From Syntrophales bacterium (GTDB taxonomy: Bacteria > Desulfobacterota > Syntrophia > Syntrophales > UBA2210): DNA of 64,000 nucleotides. Position numbers and translations under genes: made by a program. Positions 61,466 through 64,000 of this stretch are shown here, one piece after another (within the stretch, counting starts at the first letter, position 1; each line of letters opens with the position of its first letter). The stretch covers positions 1 to 64,000 of the forward strand of contig JALNXD010000006.1 of the NCBI GenBank assembly GCA_023230565.1, read 5' to 3'. A model generated the notes under the pieces. The model did no database searches and was not told where the DNA came from. It saw only the letters and a program-made list of their open reading frames with translations.

Positions 61466-63094
61466 ATGTTGCGAACCAAATATATCTTTGTAACCGGTGG
61501 AGTTCTTTCTTCTCTTGGCAAGGGGCTGGCTGCGGCGTCTCTCGGTGCGCTTCTGGAATGCAGGGGGCTCAAGGTCAGCAATCAGAAGCTGGATCCCTAT
61601 ATAAATGTCGATCCCGGCACCATGAATCCCTTTCAGCATGGCGAAGTGTACGTAACCGACGATGGTGTGGAAACCGATCTCGACCTCGGGCATTACGAAC
61701 GGTTCACTTCCTGCTCCATGACGAAATGCAACAACCTCACCACGGGACAGGTGTATTTTTCGGTCATTTCGAAGGAGCGGCGGGGCGAATATCTCGGCGG
61801 GACCGTCCAGGTCATCCCCCATATCACGAACGAGATCAAGGAGTGCATACGAAAGGGGGCGGTGAATTCCGATGTGGCCATCGTCGAAATCGGCGGCACC
61901 GTAGGCGATATCGAAAGCCTTCCCTTTCTGGAAGCAATACGGCAGTTCAAGAACGATGCGGGAAGGCAGAATGCTATTTTCATCCACCTGACCTGGGTGC
62001 CGTACATCAAGACGGCGGGCGAGGTAAAGACGAAGCCCACCCAGCACAGTGTCAAGGCGTTGCGGGAGATCGGCATTCAGCCGGATATTCTGCTCTGCCG
62101 CACCGAGGATTTCCTTTCGAATGAAATAAAAAAGAAGATAGCTCTTTTCTGCAATGTCGAAGTGGAATCGGTGTTTACGGCCAAGGATGTGGAAAACATC
62201 TATGAAGTGCCTCTGGTTTTTCATAAAGAGGGTCTCGATCAGAAGGTTGTAGAGCTCTTGAATATCTGGACGGGACAGCCCCGCCTCGATGAATGGGAGC
62301 GGGTGGCGGAGAAGATAAAAAACCCGGCAGCGGAAGTGACAATCGCCATTATAGGGAAATATGTGGATTGGACCGATTCCTACAAAAGCCTCAATGAAGC
62401 GCTGATTCACGGTGGCATCCCGAACGATTGCAGGGTAAAATTGAGATTTGTCGATGCGGAGGCTATAGAGCGGGAGGGGCTGGGAGGCAAGCTGGAGGAA
62501 ACAGGGGGAATCCTGGTTCCCGGCGGATTCGGAAAGCGCGGAATAGAAGGAATGATCCAGGCAATTCAATACGCCCGGGTCAACGGCATTCCCTTTTTCG
62601 GGATCTGCCTCGGTATGCAGATGGCGGTGGTCGAATTCGCCCGCAGTGTGTGCGGTTTTCAAAAGGCAAACAGCACCGAATTCGATCCCGAAACTCCTTA
62701 CCCTGTCATCGATCTTCTGCCCGAACAGAAAGAGGTGGTCGATCTTGGAGGGACTATGCGCCTGGGTGCGTACCCGTGTCTCATCGAGAAGAATACCCTC
62801 GCCTTCGAGGCTTACGGCATAAGGGAGATAAGCGAGCGCCACCGCCATCGGTATGAATTCAACAACGAATACCGTGACGTGCTGGCCGGGCACGGGCTCG
62901 TCGTCAGCGGTTCTTCGCCGGATGAACGGCTTGTCGAAATTGTGGAGCACACCGGTCATCCATGGTTTCTCGGATGCCAGTTTCATCCCGAATTCAAGTC
63001 GAAGCCGACAAAACCGCATCCGCTTTTTTCACGATTTATAAAAGCTTCACTAGAAAAAAGCTTGCGGGTGCAGATGGCTAAGGAAAAGATATGA
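61466..63094 (+). CDS. pyrG: CTP synthase
   Basis: Aminates UTP to CTP using glutamine and ATP. The 542 residues have the N-terminal synthetase domain (FVTGGVLSSLGKGLAAASLGALLE, PYINVDPGTMNP, GEVKTKPTQHSV) and a class I amidotransferase domain (GICLGMQMAVVEFARSV nucleophile, CQFHPEFKSKP). All are at usual positions. GGAGGG precedes the ATG. The stop overlaps the start of the next gene by 4 bp. Confidence 0.97.
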   Translation: MLRTKYIFVTGGVLSSLGKGLAAASLGALLECRGLKVSNQKLDPYINVDPGTMNPFQHGEVYVTDDGVETDLDLGHYERFTSCSMTKCNNLTTGQVYFSVISKERRGEYLGGTVQVIPHITNEIKECIRKGAVNSDVAIVEIGGTVGDIESLPFLEAIRQFKNDAGRQNAIFIHLTWVPYIKTAGEVKTKPTQHSVKALREIGIQPDILLCRTEDFLSNEIKKKIALFCNVEVESVFTAKDVENIYEVPLVFHKEGLDQKVVELLNIWTGQPRLDEWERVAEKIKNPAAEVTIAIIGKYVDWTDSYKSLNEALIHGGIPNDCRVKLRFVDAEAIEREGLGGKLEETGGILVPGGFGKRGIEGMIQAIQYARVNGIPFFGICLGMQMAVVEFARSVCGFQKANSTEFDPETPYPVIDLLPEQKEVVDLGGTMRLGAYPCLIEKNTLAFEAYGIREISERHRHRYEFNNEYRDVLAGHGLVVSGSSPDERLVEIVEHTGHPWFLGCQFHPEFKSKPTKPHPLFSRFIKASLEKSLRVQMAKEKI

Positions 63095-64000
63095 GCAAAA
63101 TAGGGAAAAAAAGTTTTTTAGATATATTTGATCGATTGGTTAAAGGCGGTGCAGGGAAGTTTTATGCAGCATTTACAATGCGTATACACGTGAGAGTGTA
63201 TGTCGGGCGGGACGTTCACCGAGTGCCTGATGATTCCATTGTTTTTTTCCCGGTTCGGCAGGATGTTCTTTTTTGCGGCCTCGCAGGCATTCTTGCCTGG
63301 AAGCGAAAGGATAAAACCTGTTCTTCAATTATTGATGATCTTGAAAAATCAATTACTCTTGTTCTTGAGAAAGGCCTGAAAAAGATTCTTGATCTAAGCC
63401 TTAAACCTGAAGAATATCTGGGGGATGCCGAAAATCAAAAACGGCTTGATGACACGCTTTTCATCCTCCGGGATACGGATCTTTTTGAGGCACTGTTCAA
63501 AGACGGCCGTTTGGCGGCGACATTGGAAGATCTTTCTTCCAGACTCGGCAGTTTTGTTAAATCGGAAGAAATTCTCCTCGATACAAATGCCGATTTTTTT
63601 TCTACAGGCCAACTGGAGCATATTAATAGACAGCTTAATCAAATCAAGGATTCTGCCTGGGCTTTTGAGTGTGATATTCTGTCGGCCATTCCACGTGTAA
63701 ATGAGTTGAGAACGGTAAATGCAATGAATCCGGCTGATGGTGAGATTGGTACCTACAGAAAACTGGATTACCTGCTCAATAGCATAGACAGAATAGAGGT
63801 ACGGGGGAGAGATTCCGCAGGGATTGAGATTATGCTCGACTTCGAAACGAATGAAGACTGGCGATTATGTCATGAAGAACTGCAGAAACGAGGGCTTTAC
63901 AAGGAATTCGAGCGGCGGTCGGTTCAGGGGGATCTTTTAGACGGCACAATTCGCCTTACATTACCCGGGTCCGGGGGCAGTCCTCTTTGTGCCTTTGTAT
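63091..64000 (+). CDS. Divergent GlmS-like amidotransferase/SIS protein, 5' part (runs off window)
   Basis: An open frame from ATG 63091 to the window end, over 300 codons. It overlaps pyrG by 4 bp (ATGA). The class II amidotransferase signature appears late: FCGLAGIL at about residues 61-68 (compare MCGIVGYI) and RGRDSAGIEI at about 248-257 (compare YRGYDSAGIA of GlmS). Between them is an insertion of roughly 170 residues of charged helix. If Cys62 is the nucleophile, a 61-residue leader must be cleaved. Glucosamine-6-phosphate synthase or a relative is likely; the SIS domain would be beyond the window. Identity moderate. Confidence 0.6.
   Translation, partial: MSKIGKKSFLDIFDRLVKGGAGKFYAAFTMRIHVRVYVGRDVHRVPDDSIVFFPVRQDVLFCGLAGILAWKRKDKTCSSIIDDLEKSITLVLEKGLKKILDLSLKPEEYLGDAENQKRLDDTLFILRDTDLFEALFKDGRLAATLEDLSSRLGSFVKSEEILLDTNADFFSTGQLEHINRQLNQIKDSAWAFECDILSAIPRVNELRTVNAMNPADGEIGTYRKLDYLLNSIDRIEVRGRDSAGIEIMLDFETNEDWRLCHEELQKRGLYKEFERRSVQGDLLDGTIRLTLPGSGGSPLCAFV

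Noticed and set aside
1..64000. tRNA, rRNA, CRISPR, phage or transposase genes
   Set aside because: Scanned gaps show no tRNA T-loop pattern, no regularly spaced repeats and no integrase- or transposase-like products.

Overview
The window reads as one stretch of chromosome from an anaerobic bacterium, most likely a Desulfobacterota (deltaproteobacterial) sulfate reducer or syntroph. I infer this from gene content, not from a marker gene. The supporting genes are a ferredoxin-dependent 2-oxoacid oxidoreductase, corrinoid methyltransferases of the MttB type, a MetH without its own reactivation domain, LL-diaminopimelate aminotransferase, an archaeal-type split glutamate synthase, TAXI-type TRAP transporters and sigma-54 control of nitrogen genes. 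I see no rRNA, tRNA, CRISPR array, phage gene or intact insertion sequence.

Layout. 1-1.2 kb: the 3' part of a glycerol-3-phosphate dehydrogenase. 1.4-4.1 kb (minus): korDABC, a four-subunit 2-oxoacid:ferredoxin oxidoreductase. 4.8-6.1 kb: a PLP aminotransferase, closed by a bidirectional terminator. 6.1-20.1 kb (minus): a long one-carbon and pentose-phosphate block. From its promoter end it reads: MetH-activation-domain protein, metF, MttB-like methyltransferase, methyl-H4folate:corrinoid methyltransferase, second MttB-like methyltransferase, corrinoid protein, an asparagine-synthetase homologue lacking the catalytic Cys, transketolase, rpiA, a second activation-domain protein, and metH. The pathway suggested is demethylation of a methylated amine or related compound into methyl-H4folate and methylene-H4folate, sharing corrinoid reactivation with methionine synthesis.

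20.3-30 kb (plus): dapF-dapL-purF-carA-guaA-carB, an operon for lysine/cell wall, purine and pyrimidine synthesis, preceded by a near-consensus sigma-54 promoter. 30.2-33.4 kb: a GAF / KaiC-like / PEP-synthase-ATP-grasp protein of unknown role. 33.8-46 kb (minus): two tandem modules, each made of a TAXI solute-binding protein, a fused TRAP permease and an acyl-CoA ligase, preceded by an acyl-CoA carboxyltransferase. They look like uptake-and-activation units for organic acids. 46-50 kb (minus): single genes (FAD dehydrogenase, HD hydrolase, transglutaminase-like protein) whose intergenic gaps each carry a copy of a short repeat. 50.3-52 kb (minus): amtB-glnB behind a sigma-54 promoter. 52.8-63.1 kb (plus): a GAF/AAA+/Fis sigma-54 activator, then glnA, a glutaminase-like protein without its Cys, a three-gene split glutamate synthase, and pyrG. 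The window ends inside a large, divergent GlmS-like gene.

The genes cohere around glutamine. Ammonium uptake (AmtB/PII), GS-GOGAT and many glutamine-consuming enzymes (PurF, CarA, GuaA, PyrG, probably the GlmS-like protein) lie together. Three sigma-54 promoters (dapF, amtB, glnA) share an upstream dyad, CCTACC(A/T)(A/T)-N-TGTAG-like, which sits about 104 bp upstream of the -24 GG at both dapF and glnA. I propose that the GAF/AAA+/Fis protein binds this dyad and controls nitrogen assimilation together with the amidotransferase operon. This regulon, with its unusual GAF-ATP-grasp companion and two Cys-less glutaminase homologues, is the most novel-looking system here.
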